A stretch of 64,000 nt of DNA from Fervidibacter canadensis (GCA_041446545.1 JBGOEJ010000016.1:1-64000), one strand, 5' to 3'. Counted from the stretch's first letter, positions 9,629 through 19,008 are shown. The notes: generated by a model not told the origin, from the letters alone. Translations and numbers: made by a program.

Positions 9629-12391
9629 TCACCTCGTTGGCACTCGCTGAATGATTCGCCCCTTAGCATCCTTGCGGATGACGCAAAACGGCTCAGTGAT
9701 GCGTTGCCCCCAATCGGGCTGAATGGCTATTTGCTCTCGGTTGAACTCAGGGAGACGCTTCAAAGGATTTTCGGTGTCCATCGCTACGAGCAAATCCTTC
9801 GTGCCATCGGCGTGAGGGATTTCCAAAGCGACATTTGCGTCGCCATAAGGTGTCCCGTCAGGCGTTTGCAAAGTCAACCTGCGCACCGAAACAATTGGCG
9901 ACTGGTTACCTTCAAAAGGCACAAGGACGGCAATGAAAGTGGACGCCAATGGGGCGTTGCCTCGCCGGCGAATCATCAAGCGAGGAATCCACGCTTCCTC
10001 TGTCGTGTTGATGCCCAAAGCAACCCAACCTTCGCACAAAAACGCTTCCGCATTTTCCGTCAAGTCAAATAGCCTCAGCCGCACCTCTTTGCCCTTCGGC
10101 AAATAGCCGTAGCGGTCTTCAATTTGCCAGTCAACTTGCAAGGGACGCGGGACGGGGGACGAGGGGCGAGGGAGTTGTGACAGAGCGATTTGGGCAAACT
10201 GGCGCATTGGCGTGTCCGCATATTTGGTCGGGGTCAGAACAGGTTTCGTCGGGGCATTGACGGTAACAGTCGCAAAGTGGCTGTGGGTCAACTTGTCGTG
10301 AAGCGCTCCGCCGACGACACGAAAGATGTCCACGACATAAAAGTTGCGTTCGTTAATGTCCACCAAAGCGATGGTGCGTTCGTATTGTTGCCCACCGACC
10401 AGTTGAGGCGCTGATGCCCGAACGACTTTCACCCACTTGCTGTCGTGCCACAAAGTCACCATCCCACTGCCCGTTTGTTGGTTTTTGCCGTCCACGACGA
10501 CAGTGTTGTGGGCAGCAGTCATGACATACCAACGGGCGCGAGGGGAATCCCAACCGCCAAATTGAACGGGCGGGTAACCGAAGTCAGGCAGCAAATCCAG
10601 CCCAAAAGCAAACATGCCCAAGTTCATCCCATCAAAGTGACCGTGACCGCCGCCTGCATCGTAGTCAAGCCAAACGACTCGCTCATTTTCACCCTCACCC
10701 GACCGCAACATCGCCAAGCACCACTTCGGCTTGTTGACACTTTTGAGTTGAAACTTTGCACCTTGTTCAGCGACGATTTGAGCGACTTTGTTTTGGATGG
10801 CTTCAGGGTTCTCAGCGAACAAATCGTGGGGCAAGCCTTCAAATCGTTCGCCGTTGGCGATGAACATGAGAAGAACGAAATCGGCATCGCCCGTCAATTC
10901 GTAAAGACGCCAGAAGAGGGTGAACATGGACGGCGTGAAAATGGCGTCAGCATCGGCAGGCAATTTGCGAAATGCGACGCCGGCATATTGATTGACTTTT
11001 CGGGCAAATGCTCCCGCATCGCCGATGTTAGGGTAATATTGCTGCAACGCCCAAGTGTCAAGGTGGAAGCGGAAAGTTTCCCGCAAAGAGAAGCGTTCCA
11101 GCGCCCAACGCAAGAAATCACCCATCCCGCCTACCCATCGGTCAAACAAAGCCACCATCTCGGCGATGGCTCTGGTCGCAAAAGCGGCGTAACCTGCCAA
11201 ACCCTTTTCGCCCGTCACACCGTCCACCGCCGTCGCCTGCTGCAGCGTCTCGCTGAGGAGTTTCAAAACCGGCTCTTTGTCGTCGGGTGAAAGGACAGCC
11301 AGCAAAACCGCCTTGGTAAATGGGGTTCGTGGAAAGTTGGAGTGGATTTTGTGCTCGTTGCGCAAAGGGTCGCGCAAAATGCCATCCTCAATGTTTCGTT
11401 GGATGTCGGCGAAAGTCGCTTTGGGGTTGGGAAGGCGATGCCCAACGGCTTTGCGATGCAAAAACTCCACCAGTTCGTTGTCATCTCGGATTGCCTCAAA
11501 AATCGCGTCGTAAGCCAATGACAAAAGGCGGGTCTCTTCGCAAGCATCGTGCCAGATAGAGACATAGCCGTTGGAGCCCAAGTGGCGCTCGTAGACGACG
11601 GCTTGAGTGCGGAAATCAAACTGCGGGTAAAGGTCGGCAACGCGGTCAAGCAAAATCGCTGCCTTGCGGGCGTAAACTTTATCGCCAGTGACGAGATAAG
11701 CGGCAGCCAAGTTTTTGATTCCGCCGAGCACCAATTGCTTCCATTGCCCGTAAATCAAGGAAGCGCCGATGAAACGCCAGCGGTTTTCACCCTCCACATA
11801 ACCTTCGCCATCGTCCACACCAAATTTGTGCAGCGGGTCGTTGGGGTCGGGATGCTCGGAGTTAAACAACAAACTGCGGTCGGCACGCTTGGGGTCAAAG
11901 ATGCCATGCTCGTTGAAGCCCGAACGATAAAAGGCAGCGAAATCGTTGGTCGGGAAAAGTTTCCCGCAATGCGGACATTGCACTTTCCAACGGTAGCGCA
12001 AAGCGTCAACGCGCCAGTTATACATCGGCACGGGTTTTTTGCAAGCGGGGCAGTAGCCGTTAGACCAGACATGCCACGAACGAGGGATGGTCGGACCGAA
12101 CATGAGCGACCAAAGTTCGTCATCGCTCATCTGCAACCAAGGTTGGGCATCTTGCACGATGCGTTGCGCCGTCTGTTGCGCCCAACGGTAACGGGCAATG
12201 TTTTGCCGCAGGCGTTGAAGCAATGAAGCGTGGAAGAAAGCGCTGCGACTTTTCGGCGACGGTTCACCCATCGTTGCCCAACCCCCAAGCCAAAGGCAAA
12301 CGGTTAGCGAAAGGAGAACGACTGCTGTCACCAATTTCGTCACTCCCTGTCCGTCTTGCCATTCCGCTTTGAAGCGTCTTTCGCCTTTCAC
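9629..12391 (-). CDS. Heparinase II/III-like polysaccharide lyase with N-terminal Cys4 motif
   Basis: A 920-residue protein with an N-terminal hydrophobic segment (about residues 19-40). CPAC at 114-117 and CPHC at 139-142 form a four-cysteine metal-binding site. A long alpha/alpha-toroid-type region precedes a heparinase II/III-like beta domain with GGGHGHFDGMN near residue 580 and AAHNTVVVDGKNQ after it. Such lyases cleave uronic-acid-containing polysaccharides by beta-elimination. GTG at 12391 overlaps the previous stop (GTGA); GTG at 12343 is an alternative that would put the signal peptide first. Residues about 740-750 are encoded by a C-rich heptanucleotide tandem repeat (10142-10174). 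Confidence 0.8.
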   Translation of the reverse strand: MKGERRFKAEWQDGQGVTKLVTAVVLLSLTVCLWLGGWATMGEPSPKSRSAFFHASLLQRLRQNIARYRWAQQTAQRIVQDAQPWLQMSDDELWSLMFGPTIPRSWHVWSNGYCPACKKPVPMYNWRVDALRYRWKVQCPHCGKLFPTNDFAAFYRSGFNEHGIFDPKRADRSLLFNSEHPDPNDPLHKFGVDDGEGYVEGENRWRFIGASLIYGQWKQLVLGGIKNLAAAYLVTGDKVYARKAAILLDRVADLYPQFDFRTQAVVYERHLGSNGYVSIWHDACEETRLLSLAYDAIFEAIRDDNELVEFLHRKAVGHRLPNPKATFADIQRNIEDGILRDPLRNEHKIHSNFPRTPFTKAVLLAVLSPDDKEPVLKLLSETLQQATAVDGVTGEKGLAGYAAFATRAIAEMVALFDRWVGGMGDFLRWALERFSLRETFRFHLDTWALQQYYPNIGDAGAFARKVNQYAGVAFRKLPADADAIFTPSMFTLFWRLYELTGDADFVLLMFIANGERFEGLPHDLFAENPEAIQNKVAQIVAEQGAKFQLKSVNKPKWCLAMLRSGEGENERVVWLDYDAGGGHGHFDGMNLGMFAFGLDLLPDFGYPPVQFGGWDSPRARWYVMTAAHNTVVVDGKNQQTGSGMVTLWHDSKWVKVVRASAPQLVGGQQYERTIALVDINERNFYVVDIFRVVGGALHDKLTHSHFATVTVNAPTKPVLTPTKYADTPMRQFAQIALSQLPRPSSPVPRPLQVDWQIEDRYGYLPKGKEVRLRLFDLTENAEAFLCEGWVALGINTTEEAWIPRLMIRRRGNAPLASTFIAVLVPFEGNQSPIVSVRRLTLQTPDGTPYGDANVALEIPHADGTKDLLVAMDTENPLKRLPEFNREQIAIQPDWGQRITEPFCVIRKDAKGRIIQRVPTR
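10142..10174 (+). repeat. Heptanucleotide tandem repeat inside heparinase-like gene
   Basis: Consecutive 7-base units GGGACGC, GGGACGG, GGGACGA, GGGGCGA and a partial GGGAG. The G-rich strand is the plus strand, so the minus-strand gene reads it as C-rich codons giving a Pro/Arg/Ser-rich stretch. The spacing of G-tracts (three Gs every seven bases) fits a G-quadruplex motif. It has the same period and consensus as the copies at 17304, 19196, 23124, 26675 and 53358. Confidence 0.75.
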
Positions 12392-12759
12392 GCCAACCCG
12401 AACCCGATGAGTAGCAATTCAATCGGGACGAGGCGTTGGTTGATCGGGTCAACTCCTAAGCCTAACTCCTCTAAGGTGACAGCGCCAAGCAAGGCATCCA
12501 TTCCCGGTTCACCAAAGACGCAGATGGTGTAGGTCATTTCGCCCTCAACCTTTACAACTGCCCACGCCATATCCAGTTCAACGACGCGCCCGTCAGCGAC
12601 GCGGAAGCGACGGCGAAATTGAGGCGCAATGCCAAGCCTTTCCAGAACATCCCTCGGCACGACAGTGTAGGTTGCGCCCGTGTCAACGAGAGCCTCAATC
12701 CGCTCAAACCGACTTTGATCCATCGGTCCAATTTCAATGGGAACACGAAATGTCGCCAT
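12388..12759 (-). CDS. Retropepsin-like aspartyl protease family protein
   Basis: A 123-residue protein with the clan AA pattern: ALVDTGATYTVVP near residue 25, then FRVADGRVVELD, and a hydrophobic ALLGAVTLEELGL near the end matching the flap and the (I/L)LG motif. A single-domain protein of this kind would act as a homodimer, each chain giving one DTG aspartate. The start ATG at 12759 follows GGGAGGTGAAACCG; the frame stays open to 12795 without a site. It overlaps the heparinase-like gene by GTGA. No partner substrate is evident. Bacterial members of this type are largely uncharacterised. Confidence 0.7.
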   Translation of the reverse strand: MATFRVPIEIGPMDQSRFERIEALVDTGATYTVVPRDVLERLGIAPQFRRRFRVADGRVVELDMAWAVVKVEGEMTYTICVFGEPGMDALLGAVTLEELGLGVDPINQRLVPIELLLIGFGLA

Positions 12760-12796
12760 CGGTTTCACCTCCCAAACCAAATTGTGATGCGGCAAT

Positions 12797-13852
12797 TTAC
12801 TTCAGCACCATGTCTACGAACTCATAAGCCGCCTTGCGAACTTCAGGTGGGAAGTCGTGCTTGCTTTGCGGGTGGTAAACGGCGATGCCCTGACCTTCAC
12901 CGAAAAGGGCATAGACAGGCAACGCCGCCGCAAAGCAATCGCCGACACCTGAGACATCAAAAATGTCATCGTGCAAGGGAGCGTTGATGAACAAGGCTCT
13001 CGGCACTATCGCCGCCAAAACTTCCGAGAACTCAAAAGGCACCTTTTTCGGGTCTTTGCCGTAAACCGTTGCGATGCGGGGCATGTGCCCACGATGACAC
13101 CAACCCGTTAAATCGCCACCACGATACTTGACGAAAGAAGTGAACCCGCAACTCGTCACGACGACTTTCAGCCGTTCGTCAAAGGCTGCAACGAAAAGCG
13201 CATTGTAGCCACCGAGGGAATGACCGATAACGCCAATGCGTTCCCTGTCAACAAAAGGCAGGGATTGGAGCAAGTCAACGCAACGGATGTGATTCCAAAT
13301 GCCCTTCATCGTCCCGCTGACATAACCCAGCGCATAGGGGTCGGAGCGCGATTCGCCAAAGCCTTCTTTAATGCCCACTTCAGGCAAATCGCCACCGATG
13401 TAATCGGGCGTTAAGGTCACATAGCCTCGTTCTGTCAACTCTTTGGCGTAGTGCAAGTTAGGGTTACCGCCCAAACCGACGGGTTCGTCTTTTCCGATTT
13501 GCGTCGTTTGATGCAGACAAAGCATGGCAGGTGCTTTCCTGTCGCGGTCGCTCAAAAGCGTTTTCGGGATGAGCAGCCACGCCATCAAGCGGTCATTCGG
13601 TTCAGGTGTGAAGGCAATCTTGCGCCGAAGGAAACTCCCACTATCTTGCTCGTCCACCACCTGCGGGCTCAGAGGCACTCGCTTTTCCTCGCTGGGCAAG
13701 TTGCCCATGACTCGTTGCATGGCAGCAAGGATGTGCTGACGACGCTTCTGCCAATCCGTTGGAGTCCGAATGGGATGTAAGTTGCCTCGCTCGTCGGCAT
13801 AGACAAGCAAGTTAAATCGGTCAGGCTCTAAGGGTGCTACATCAATGCTCAC
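12797..13852 (-). CDS. Alpha/beta hydrolase (acetyl xylan esterase/dienelactone hydrolase-like)
   Basis: A 351-residue alpha/beta-hydrolase fold enzyme. The nucleophile elbow GHSLGG lies near residues 210-215. LCLHQTTQIGKDEP forms the oxyanion region, TLTPDYIGGDLPE follows, and SKHDFPPEVR supplies a likely catalytic histidine. The central part resembles the esterases that deacylate xylan or glucuronoyl esters in plant-glycan loci. No signal peptide is seen. GTG at 13852 is preferred: GGGAGG stands 10 bases upstream and it forms a GTGA overlap with the upstream nucleotidyltransferase gene. Substrate unknown; the setting favours a carbohydrate ester. Confidence 0.75.
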   Translation of the reverse strand: MSIDVAPLEPDRFNLLVYADERGNLHPIRTPTDWQKRRQHILAAMQRVMGNLPSEEKRVPLSPQVVDEQDSGSFLRRKIAFTPEPNDRLMAWLLIPKTLLSDRDRKAPAMLCLHQTTQIGKDEPVGLGGNPNLHYAKELTERGYVTLTPDYIGGDLPEVGIKEGFGESRSDPYALGYVSGTMKGIWNHIRCVDLLQSLPFVDRERIGVIGHSLGGYNALFVAAFDERLKVVVTSCGFTSFVKYRGGDLTGWCHRGHMPRIATVYGKDPKKVPFEFSEVLAAIVPRALFINAPLHDDIFDVSGVGDCFAAALPVYALFGEGQGIAVYHPQSKHDFPPEVRKAAYEFVDMVLK

Positions 13853-14187
13853 AGTTTGATTCCCTCCCGCCTGAGGTTTTCTAACCAAGGGCTTTTTCGG
13901 TTCATCCACCAAGTTTCGGGAACGGGAAGGACGGAAAGGGTAATGCCGTAGCGAAGGCTAATTTCACTGGCGATAACACCGATGCGGTCAATTTCTTCGC
14001 CGATGGATATCTCGCCCTCAAGTAAGACAGCGATGTCCACATCCGAACCCTCTGTGAAATCGCCCCGGCTATAAGAGCCGAAAAGGTAGATGCCCTTTAA
14101 CCGCTCATCATAGAGGGCAGTCAGTCCTTCTTTCAACTCCGCCAACGCCCTTGAAATTTCGTCAGGCAAAGAGACCGTCCGCTCCAT
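13849..14187 (-). CDS. MNT-type nucleotidyltransferase domain protein
   Basis: A 112-residue minimal nucleotidyltransferase with the polymerase-beta-like signature GSYSRGDFTEGSDVDI: GS at 37-38, aspartates at 49 and 51. MNT proteins are usually antitoxins that AMPylate or otherwise tame a HEPN RNase encoded next to them. Here no HEPN gene is adjacent: the downstream neighbour, overlapping by GTGA, is an esterase. It is either an orphan antitoxin or has an unrelated nucleotidyltransferase role. The start ATG at 14187 lies about 10 bases after AGGAG. Confidence 0.75.
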   Translation of the reverse strand: MERTVSLPDEISRALAELKEGLTALYDERLKGIYLFGSYSRGDFTEGSDVDIAVLLEGEISIGEEIDRIGVIASEISLRYGITLSVLPVPETWWMNRKSPWLENLRREGIKL

Positions 14188-14260
14188 TATGCGTCACTCC
14201 TGTGGTGACCGTTGGCGTTTCCTTTCAAAGTTTATGCCGTCTGTCCCTTCCACGAAGGGC

Positions 14261-16174
14261 TCAAGGGGCGGGGAGGCGGAAACTCCAAAGGTGCGAACCG
14301 CTGGCGAAGTAAAGGCGACCGTCAAGGTAATCGCCGCCAGCAGTGACGGGAACGGGCGTTTGCGCCAACAGGCGCAGGGCAAATGTTTTCGGGTCAACTT
14401 CTGCGATGGAACGGACAAAAAGCACAAACACCCGTTTGTCAGGCGCAACGACGAAAACCCTCGGTCCCTGCTGGTAGGCGCATGGTTCGGTCTCCTGCTC
14501 GTGCACGATGCGCTTCGTTTTCGGGTCAAAAACGAAAAACCTGCGTCGGTCAGCAAAGCCGTAGACTAAGCCGTTGCGCTCGTCGTAACAAAGGTCGGTG
14601 TATTCTTGAACGCCCGCCAAAACAGGTTCGTGCCAAATGACTTTTTTGCTCGCCATGTCCAGCAAGTAAAGTTCCGCCTGCTTTGCCTTCCGTTCGCCAC
14701 CCGTCCCCGCTGCCGTCGTCGTCCCGCCCAGCAATTTGCCATCAGGCAGCGCCACCAAACTCGTCGTGGAATGCCATTCAAGGATGTCGTTGTGGCGCAG
14801 CAGCGTTCTTGTTTGCGTTTGCCGATCCCAGAAAAGCAACCCACCACCTGTGTAGCCATAAGCCGGCGTGCCAGCCAACACGAGCGTCTTGCCATCAGGA
14901 TGAGCCAACAACTCATGGGGTCGGTTGATGTCAGGTTCGCTGTCTGTCAAGTAGCGTGGGTTGGAATGCGGGTTGTCTTTCGTTGTGCCCGTCCACGCCG
15001 TGAAAGGATTCCACTCCAGCAGAAAGCCGCCCGTGTAACCGCCGACGAAAAATCGGTCATCTTGCCTTGCGACTGTGTTCCATTGACCGTAGCAAGGGTG
15101 TCGCTCCCATTTGTCCGCCTTCGGGTCGTAACGAAATGCATAGAAGGGAAAAGCCGTCCCGCCACAAACGGTTCCGTCGGGAGCGACAGCGACGCTCATG
15201 ATGTGCCCACCTTCGCTCTTGTAGTCAAACCGAACGGTTTTGCTTTCACCCGTCTTTGGGTCTTCAACGACCAAAACCCGCTCCGCTAAGTCCAGCGTGC
15301 GGATGCGTTTTCCGTCGGGGAAGGTGTGATGGAAAAGCCCTTGCGAGCCAGCGATGAAGGCTTTGGGTTTGGCATCGGGCGGCAATTCGCCGACTTTCCG
15401 TGCTGTGCCGTTGTAAAGTTCAAGCCAATTGCCCTTCTCGCCCGCAACAGGCTGACCGTAAACTTTGCCGTTGGTCGCCCGAAAGACATAAGCCATCCCT
15501 TGCCTTCGTTCGTTTTCGTCAATCATCGGCTTGACTTCGCCTGTTTTCGGGTTTAGGGCGAGGATGTGGCTGCGGGTGTAGCCGATGGCGAAGTAGACCC
15601 AACCCGTATCGTCAACGGCGATGGAGCGAGGATATTGCGCCCAGTTTTCCTTGTGGACATGCCCGAAATCCCGAAACTCGCCTGTCTTAGGGTTGTAAGC
15701 GGCGATGTCACATTGCGGGTAAGTCGCCGACCAAATCACGCCGTTGTCGTCCTCCGTCATGCTCATCGCCATCTGCGGGACCGTCTTACGGACGAAGGTA
15801 AAAGCGCGCTTTTCAGGGTCAAACTCAACAAAGTGGCTGCCGAAATGGGAGTAGAGACGATTGGCACTGGAAAGGATGGAAGCGTAAGGCGCATCGCCAC
15901 CATAAGGGAAGGGCGTCGGAAATTCTTCGCTTTTGCCCGTCTCGGCGTCAAGGAGCAACAAAGCGTAGCAACCGCGATGGTCGTAGAGCCAGACCAAAAC
16001 GATGTTGCGCTTTTGCCTGTCTTGGGTGGCGACGATGCCCCGATGGGTGCTGAACGGCGCAGCGACGCCGTGATCAGCAAAGTGGTCGTCAACCGAACTC
16101 ATGTTCGCCGAGACACCATTCAAAGCAGCGGCTGTCAAGCCAAGTAGGCACAAAACCAACCACAATCCCAACAT
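14261..16174 (-). CDS. Secreted beta-propeller protein
   Basis: A 637-residue protein with a signal peptide (MLGLWLVLCLLGLTAAALNGVSA). Repeats of about 45-60 residues carry lines such as ILALNPKTGEV, VVEDPKTGESK, FRYDPKADKWE, LLFWDRQTQTRT and VFDPKTKRIV, each following a beta-strand with W or Y, as in NHL, Kelch or Vgb-lyase-like propellers. It is probably periplasmic or extracellular; a binding or lyase role toward glycans is possible but unproved. The start ATG follows GAGGTGAGGG. A short gap with an imperfect palindrome (GGGTGAAATTCACCC) separates it from the deacetylase-like gene upstream. Confidence 0.7.
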   Translation of the reverse strand: MLGLWLVLCLLGLTAAALNGVSANMSSVDDHFADHGVAAPFSTHRGIVATQDRQKRNIVLVWLYDHRGCYALLLLDAETGKSEEFPTPFPYGGDAPYASILSSANRLYSHFGSHFVEFDPEKRAFTFVRKTVPQMAMSMTEDDNGVIWSATYPQCDIAAYNPKTGEFRDFGHVHKENWAQYPRSIAVDDTGWVYFAIGYTRSHILALNPKTGEVKPMIDENERRQGMAYVFRATNGKVYGQPVAGEKGNWLELYNGTARKVGELPPDAKPKAFIAGSQGLFHHTFPDGKRIRTLDLAERVLVVEDPKTGESKTVRFDYKSEGGHIMSVAVAPDGTVCGGTAFPFYAFRYDPKADKWERHPCYGQWNTVARQDDRFFVGGYTGGFLLEWNPFTAWTGTTKDNPHSNPRYLTDSEPDINRPHELLAHPDGKTLVLAGTPAYGYTGGGLLFWDRQTQTRTLLRHNDILEWHSTTSLVALPDGKLLGGTTTAAGTGGERKAKQAELYLLDMASKKVIWHEPVLAGVQEYTDLCYDERNGLVYGFADRRRFFVFDPKTKRIVHEQETEPCAYQQGPRVFVVAPDKRVFVLFVRSIAEVDPKTFALRLLAQTPVPVTAGGDYLDGRLYFASGSHLWSFRLPAP

Positions 16175-16192
16175 TGTCCCTCACCTCATGGT

Positions 16193-16207
16193 GGGTGAAA
16201 TTCACCC
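16193..16207. promoter_or_regulatory. Imperfect palindrome GGGTGAAATTCACCC between genes
   Basis: A 15-base near-perfect inverted repeat (7-bp arms around one base) in the 59-bp gap before the beta-propeller gene. It lacks a T-tract, so it is not an obvious terminator. It could be an operator half-site pair or a small RNA hairpin close to the ribosome binding site of the propeller gene. Confidence 0.3.
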
Positions 16208-16233
16208 GCTTTTTGTGACAGGTTTCCCTGCCC

Positions 16234-17973
16234 TTACAGAACCTTTTCAATCTCGCCTTCAAGTCGGGTGACACTTTGAGCGAAAGGGAAGCCATAAACT
16301 AAGCGGTCAGATGATTTGGTGCGGTCAGGTGGCAAGAGTTGAAGCAAAGTCGCATCCTCAAGGGTCTTCGGTGCGTTCAAGCGCCAAACCCACTTACCGT
16401 TAAAACTGCTCACCTTTTGTTTTACCGAACGGCGACGGTGAAGCCATTCAACGATTTGGGCGCTCGTTTGCCACCGCACGCCCAACTCATGCCCAAAAGC
16501 CACCAACTGCTCTAATGCCGATTTTGTCCCTTGACGAAGGATATGGGCAGGATGGAACAAAAAATGGGCGATGCCACCCATCCGCACCGTTTGCCCTAAA
16601 AGCCACTTGCCGACGCTGACAGGCACGATGGCAGGATGGAAGAAGCCTTCAGCAGGTGTGTCGTCGCTGACCATGTCTTGCGAGAACAAGTTGATGGCGG
16701 TGACCGACAGGAAGCGAGGGCGTTCCCGCTCGTCGTCTAAGGGACGCCAAGGATGGGAGCCACCAAAGAGGAAGCCAACCGTCCCCCGTTTGCTCGGTCC
16801 CTTGCTTTGCTCGGCTCGGATGCCCAACTCTTCGCACCATCGGAAAAACTCCAAACGCCCTTCCCAACGGGTGTAGTGGTTTTTGTTGCTTACCGCTGCC
16901 ACGCCCGTTGCGTCTTTGAGCCATTGCCATTGAATTCGCAGGTTGCGTTTTGACCAAGTCGTGAAAGGCGTTCCTGTGAAGGCGTCAAAGTGCAAAGCAA
17001 TCTCGCAGCCAGCGTCCCAAATTGCCCGATAAAGCGATGGCGGGTAACCGCCGGGGTAAATCACGCACCAAGTCGTTGCGATGCCCAACGATGACACGAA
17101 CCTTAGCAACTCCCAGCCTAACTCTGGGTCATTGCCATCCGTGTCGTGAGAGACCAACCCGACAGCGGGAGCACCATCCTGCCAATACCAGAGCATCGGT
17201 AACGGCAAATTTTTCTGCTGTGCTGCGAAGAAAACCGTTTGCAAAAGCAACACCCTCAGTTCATCGGTAATCGGCTGTCCGAAAAACACCCACTGCCTTC
17301 CACTGTTTCCCTGCCCCGTGTCCCTTGCCCCGTGCTCCAACACAATGCGGTCTCGTTCCCAATCCAACACATGTCCGTCCTCGGCTTTCAAGATGCCATC
17401 GTCAATGGGGGCGCTGCCGTCGGGGGCAGGTTTTCCATCTTGCGTGACGGCGATGCCCTGTTGGATGTGGACGATAGACTGCGTCAAATCGGCGGCGATG
17501 CCGATGGCAACTCCCTGCCCAACTTTGCGAACCGTCACTGCGTCACTCAACACATCGCCATTGCGGTCAACGATTCGCCCCAAAGCCACTGCCTCTTGGC
17601 GGGCGTGAATGCGAATGCCTCCGAAAACATGCAGCGATGATTGCAACCCTTCACCGATGGTCAGTGAGGGACGGACAGGGGGCGAAAATCTCAGCCAACC
17701 TTCGGAGAGGTCACCGACGAGCGAGATGCCCAACAAATCGTCCAAGCCATTGGTGCTGCCGACAGTGATCAGGCAACCGCCTTGTTGGACGAACCAATTT
17801 AGGTGAGTCCGCTCCTCGGCGGTCAACGATTTTCGTCCCACCATTAAACACACGGGGGTTCGGTCAGGGTGGAGCATTGGAGGCTGAACGACACGAAAAG
17901 GAATGCCTGCATGGGAAAGGATTTCAACGGCATAGCGGTCTGTCGCTGCCTCGCCCAGCAGTAATACCAGCAT
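16234..17973 (-). CDS. Polysaccharide-deacetylase-like protein with N-terminal GATase-like domain
   Basis: A 579-residue protein. Residues 1-110 look like a flavodoxin/glutamine-amidotransferase-like fold (AVEILSHAGIPFRVV, LNWFVQQGGCLITVGS). From about residue 265 a NodB-like segment begins: GLVSHDTDGNDPELGWELLRFVSSLGIATTWCVI, then CEIALHFDAF and FLFHPAHIL, matching the metal-binding Asp/His arrangement of carbohydrate esterase 4 barrels, though the usual TFDD is SHDTD. It has no clear signal peptide. A heptanucleotide repeat (17304-17338) inserts EHGARDTGQG near residues 212-223, between the two domains. The start ATG follows GAGGGGAAGGG. Catalysis is not certain. Confidence 0.6.
   Translation of the reverse strand: MLVLLLGEAATDRYAVEILSHAGIPFRVVQPPMLHPDRTPVCLMVGRKSLTAEERTHLNWFVQQGGCLITVGSTNGLDDLLGISLVGDLSEGWLRFSPPVRPSLTIGEGLQSSLHVFGGIRIHARQEAVALGRIVDRNGDVLSDAVTVRKVGQGVAIGIAADLTQSIVHIQQGIAVTQDGKPAPDGSAPIDDGILKAEDGHVLDWERDRIVLEHGARDTGQGNSGRQWVFFGQPITDELRVLLLQTVFFAAQQKNLPLPMLWYWQDGAPAVGLVSHDTDGNDPELGWELLRFVSSLGIATTWCVIYPGGYPPSLYRAIWDAGCEIALHFDAFTGTPFTTWSKRNLRIQWQWLKDATGVAAVSNKNHYTRWEGRLEFFRWCEELGIRAEQSKGPSKRGTVGFLFGGSHPWRPLDDERERPRFLSVTAINLFSQDMVSDDTPAEGFFHPAIVPVSVGKWLLGQTVRMGGIAHFLFHPAHILRQGTKSALEQLVAFGHELGVRWQTSAQIVEWLHRRRSVKQKVSSFNGKWVWRLNAPKTLEDATLLQLLPPDRTKSSDRLVYGFPFAQSVTRLEGEIEKVL
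17304..17338 (-). repeat. Heptanucleotide tandem repeat inside deacetylase-like gene
   Basis: Five 7-base units read on the minus strand as GGAGCAC, GGGGCAA, GGGACAC, GGGGCAG and GGAAACA. The gene reads the G-rich strand, giving a Gly/Arg/Asp/Gln-rich linker. Same period as the other copies in the window. Confidence 0.7.
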
Positions 17974-18111
17974 CGTCCCTTCCCCTCACTTTGGCTTCAT
18001 CGGTTGCCTGTCAAATGGCTCAAAAGTGCTGGCAGAATTTTATGGCAAAAGAGGGCGCAAGAGTAGGTGTTGTCTCAGATTTTGACCGTTGACAAAAGGG
18101 AGGTGAACGAG

Positions 18112-19008
18112 ATGGCGAACTGGTGCGTTTATCCGCCAGAGGACATCGTGCCCGACGAAGTGGAACTTTTGGCGGCGCAAGTGGAAGAGGATGGAGGGAA
18201 AGTGCTGGCGATTTATCGGGAACCCTTTGAGGGCAATTGGCAACTTTTCACCTTGCTTCCCTTGATGAAAGTGCAACCGACCCCATTTCAGCGGGACTTG
18301 TCCGAGCAACATGTGGAGCGGTTGCAGGAAGTCATTCAAGAGTTAAGGCGCTTCCTTGACCCCATCGTCGTCGTTCGGACACCTAACGGCGAATACTGGA
18401 CGCCCAACGGTAACCATCGGCGGGAGGCGATGGTGCGGTTGGGCAAAGGGATGATTGCTGCCATCCTTGTGCCCGACCCGAAAGTCGCTTACCAAATCCT
18501 CGCCCTCAACACCGAGAAGGCTCACAACTTGAAGGAGAAGGCACTGGAAGTCATCCGCATGTATCGGGGGCTGCTGAGCGAAGACGGGCGCATCCGTGAG
18601 AGCGATTACGCCTTCCATTTTGAAGAAGCCTACTACATCACGCTGGGGCTGCTTTACGAGAAGCGGGAGCGGTTCAGCGGTTCGGCATATGTGCCTATCC
18701 TGCGGAAAGTGGACAACTTTTTGGAATCCCCGTTGCCCGAAGCCCTCAAAGAGCGGGAGCGGCGGGCAGCGTTGCTGGAAGAGGTGGATGCCCTCGTAGA
18801 ACCCATCGTCCAGAGTTTGCGGGAACGGGGGTTCAATCAACCCTTCCTCAAGCAAGGCGTCGTTTCCAAAGTCAACCCCATCAAACGCAAACGATTGGTA
18901 GACCTCACCTACGACGAAGCCCTCAAACGCATGAAGCGGGCCTTAGAGCGCCTTGACCCGTCCACCATCACGCCTGAAGACTTAGCAGCGGCAGTGGTAG
19001 AGGAGTGA
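18112..19008 (+). CDS. ParB/sulfiredoxin-like domain protein
   Basis: A 298-residue protein with a ParB-N-like core at about residues 50-130: MKVQPTPFQRDLSEQHVERLQEVI, DPIVVVRTPNGEYWTPNGNHRREAMVRLGKG and then MIAAILVPDP. The NGNHRREA segment corresponds to the GERRxRA nucleotide-binding motif of ParB/Srx. The rest is helical and charged, with no recognisable helix-turn-helix. ParB-fold proteins bind CTP or act as nucleases; no parA lies nearby, so a partitioning role is unlikely. The ATG at 18112 follows GGGAGGTGAACGAG. gcvT begins 6 bp after its stop, so they are probably co-transcribed, which is unusual. Confidence 0.65.
   Translation: MANWCVYPPEDIVPDEVELLAAQVEEDGGKVLAIYREPFEGNWQLFTLLPLMKVQPTPFQRDLSEQHVERLQEVIQELRRFLDPIVVVRTPNGEYWTPNGNHRREAMVRLGKGMIAAILVPDPKVAYQILALNTEKAHNLKEKALEVIRMYRGLLSEDGRIRESDYAFHFEEAYYITLGLLYEKRERFSGSAYVPILRKVDNFLESPLPEALKERERRAALLEEVDALVEPIVQSLRERGFNQPFLKQGVVSKVNPIKRKRLVDLTYDEALKRMKRALERLDPSTITPEDLAAAVVEE

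Noticed and set aside
17974..18111. Glycine riboswitch upstream of the gcvT transcript
   Set aside because: The leader is short and I could not find the conserved paired aptamer elements.
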